Source of the DNA: Asaia bogorensis
Lineage (GTDB): Bacteria; Pseudomonadota; Alphaproteobacteria; Acetobacterales; Acetobacteraceae
Direction of reading: 5' to 3'
DNA length: 6,571 nt
NCBI GenBank assembly: GCA_945871455.1
Contig: CAMBXJ010000255.1
Location: 1-6,571 of the forward strand
The notes beneath the pieces were generated by a model that saw only the letters and a program-made list of their open reading frames with translations, was not told the origin of the DNA and searched no databases. Shown here piece by piece: positions 6,085 through 6,571 of the stretch. The translations under genes and the position numbers were made by a program. The first letter of the stretch is position 1. Each line of letters starts with the position of its first letter.

Positions 6085-6535
6085 CTACGGTCGACCTATC
6101 ACGGGATAGCGTTCAATTATGCGCTTACAGTCGGCCAGCACGCGCGGAATATAAGTCTGGTCCATTAAAAATACAAACTGATGCGATTGCGTCATATGGT
6201 CCGGGGTGATCTCAACTGTAATCTCCATGTGCCCAAGAGTGCCGCAAACGATTTTCGCGTGCAGCGCAGGTTCCAGGCACGCCAGCTCGGCGGTCCCGGC
6301 CACATCCCTGTCGAGGGCAGCTAGCTTTTCCGCGAACCTCGTAAAGTTCATCCGCGCGCAGCCACGGTCCGCCGATCTCGACATGTGCGCCAGGAGCCTC
6401 AACGCACGCTCGGATATTCAAGCAGTTGCCATCCCAATAATCATCGGCACCGGGAAACTGTCGTTTCAGTACCCAGAGTGACAGCCCCGCGAGCTTGAGA
6501 TCGGCCTCGCTGTCAACCCCTACGGTTTCAGACAA
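6085..6535 (-). pseudogene. WapI-like immunity protein gene, split by a single-base frameshift
   Basis: Two overlapping minus-strand frames read as the halves of one protein. From TTG at 6535 (preceded by AAGGAGG, GGAGG core at 6546-6550, 10-nt spacer) the first half runs 64 residues: LWVLKRQFPGADDYWDGN (20-37), then GGPWLRADEL (55-64). After the CTT Leu codon (6344-6346) the frame loses sense. Skipping one T of the run at 6343-6345 gives DELTRFAEKLAALDRD and continues through ACLEPALHAKIV, GHMEITVEI and FVFLMDQTYIP to a TAG at 6085-6087, a 149-residue product. The order of motifs (DYWDGN, GPWL..EL, Glu-Pro, DQT) matches my memory of WapI-family/DUF immunity proteins that protect against contact-dependent or polymorphic toxins. 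A Cys stands where the family usually has Trp (DGNCL versus DGNWL). No cognate toxin is in the window. The extra base could be a true mutation, a sequencing error or, less likely, a recoding site. The frameshift is clear; the family name is moderate confidence. Confidence 0.62.
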
Positions 6536-6571
6536 GCTACCTACCCCTCCTTCAATAAAACCTCCCGTATC

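Noticed and set aside
6206..6481. 91-codon plus-strand frame over the immunity-like gene
   Set aside because: The minus strand carries a good ribosome site and family motifs in both halves; the plus frame has none.

Overview
This is GC-rich bacterial DNA with the codon use and gene content of an alphaproteobacterium. Rhodospirillales/Acetobacteraceae-like is my best guess. The guess rests on composition, the Tat-exported family-5 solute-binding protein, the GMC/TauD-type catabolic genes and a GCCGG-type extragenic palindrome; no phylogenetic marker is present.

Left part (1-4791), metabolic genes. Two genes are on the minus strand: a GMC-family FAD alcohol dehydrogenase/oxidase (1037-2650) and, 179 bp downstream of it, a TauD/TfdA-type Fe(II)/2-oxoglutarate dioxygenase (1-857) that runs off the left edge at its second iron-binding His. 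Divergent from them, across a 401-bp regulatory gap, is a Tat-exported family-5 (peptide/nickel/opine type) ABC solute-binding protein (3052-4791). A GC-rich hairpin follows its stop codon, and no ABC permease or ATPase gene lies downstream in the window. The plain reading is uptake and oxidative breakdown of a small organic compound: the binding protein captures it in the periplasm, and the two oxidoreductases hydroxylate or cleave it and oxidise an alcohol. The substrate cannot be read from the sequence.

Middle (4792-5346), a 555-bp stretch with no convincing gene. It holds the hairpin, an 8-bp inverted repeat, a perfect REP-like palindrome and, at its right end, a promoter with a perfect TTGACA box.

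Right part (5347-6571), a small accessory segment. A type II toxin-antitoxin pair (Phd/YefM-like antitoxin and PIN-domain VapC-like toxin, overlapping by ATGA) converges on a minus-strand gene resembling WapI-type immunity proteins. That last gene is split by a single extra base in a T run; removing the base restores a continuous 149-residue protein. The segment looks more AT-rich at its right end than the metabolic genes, which fits acquired DNA.

I found no rRNA, tRNA, CRISPR array or insertion sequence, and I do not see a clearly new system. The points most worth checking are the frameshifted immunity-like gene beside the toxin-antitoxin pair and the unassigned substrate of the GMC/dioxygenase/binding-protein cluster.
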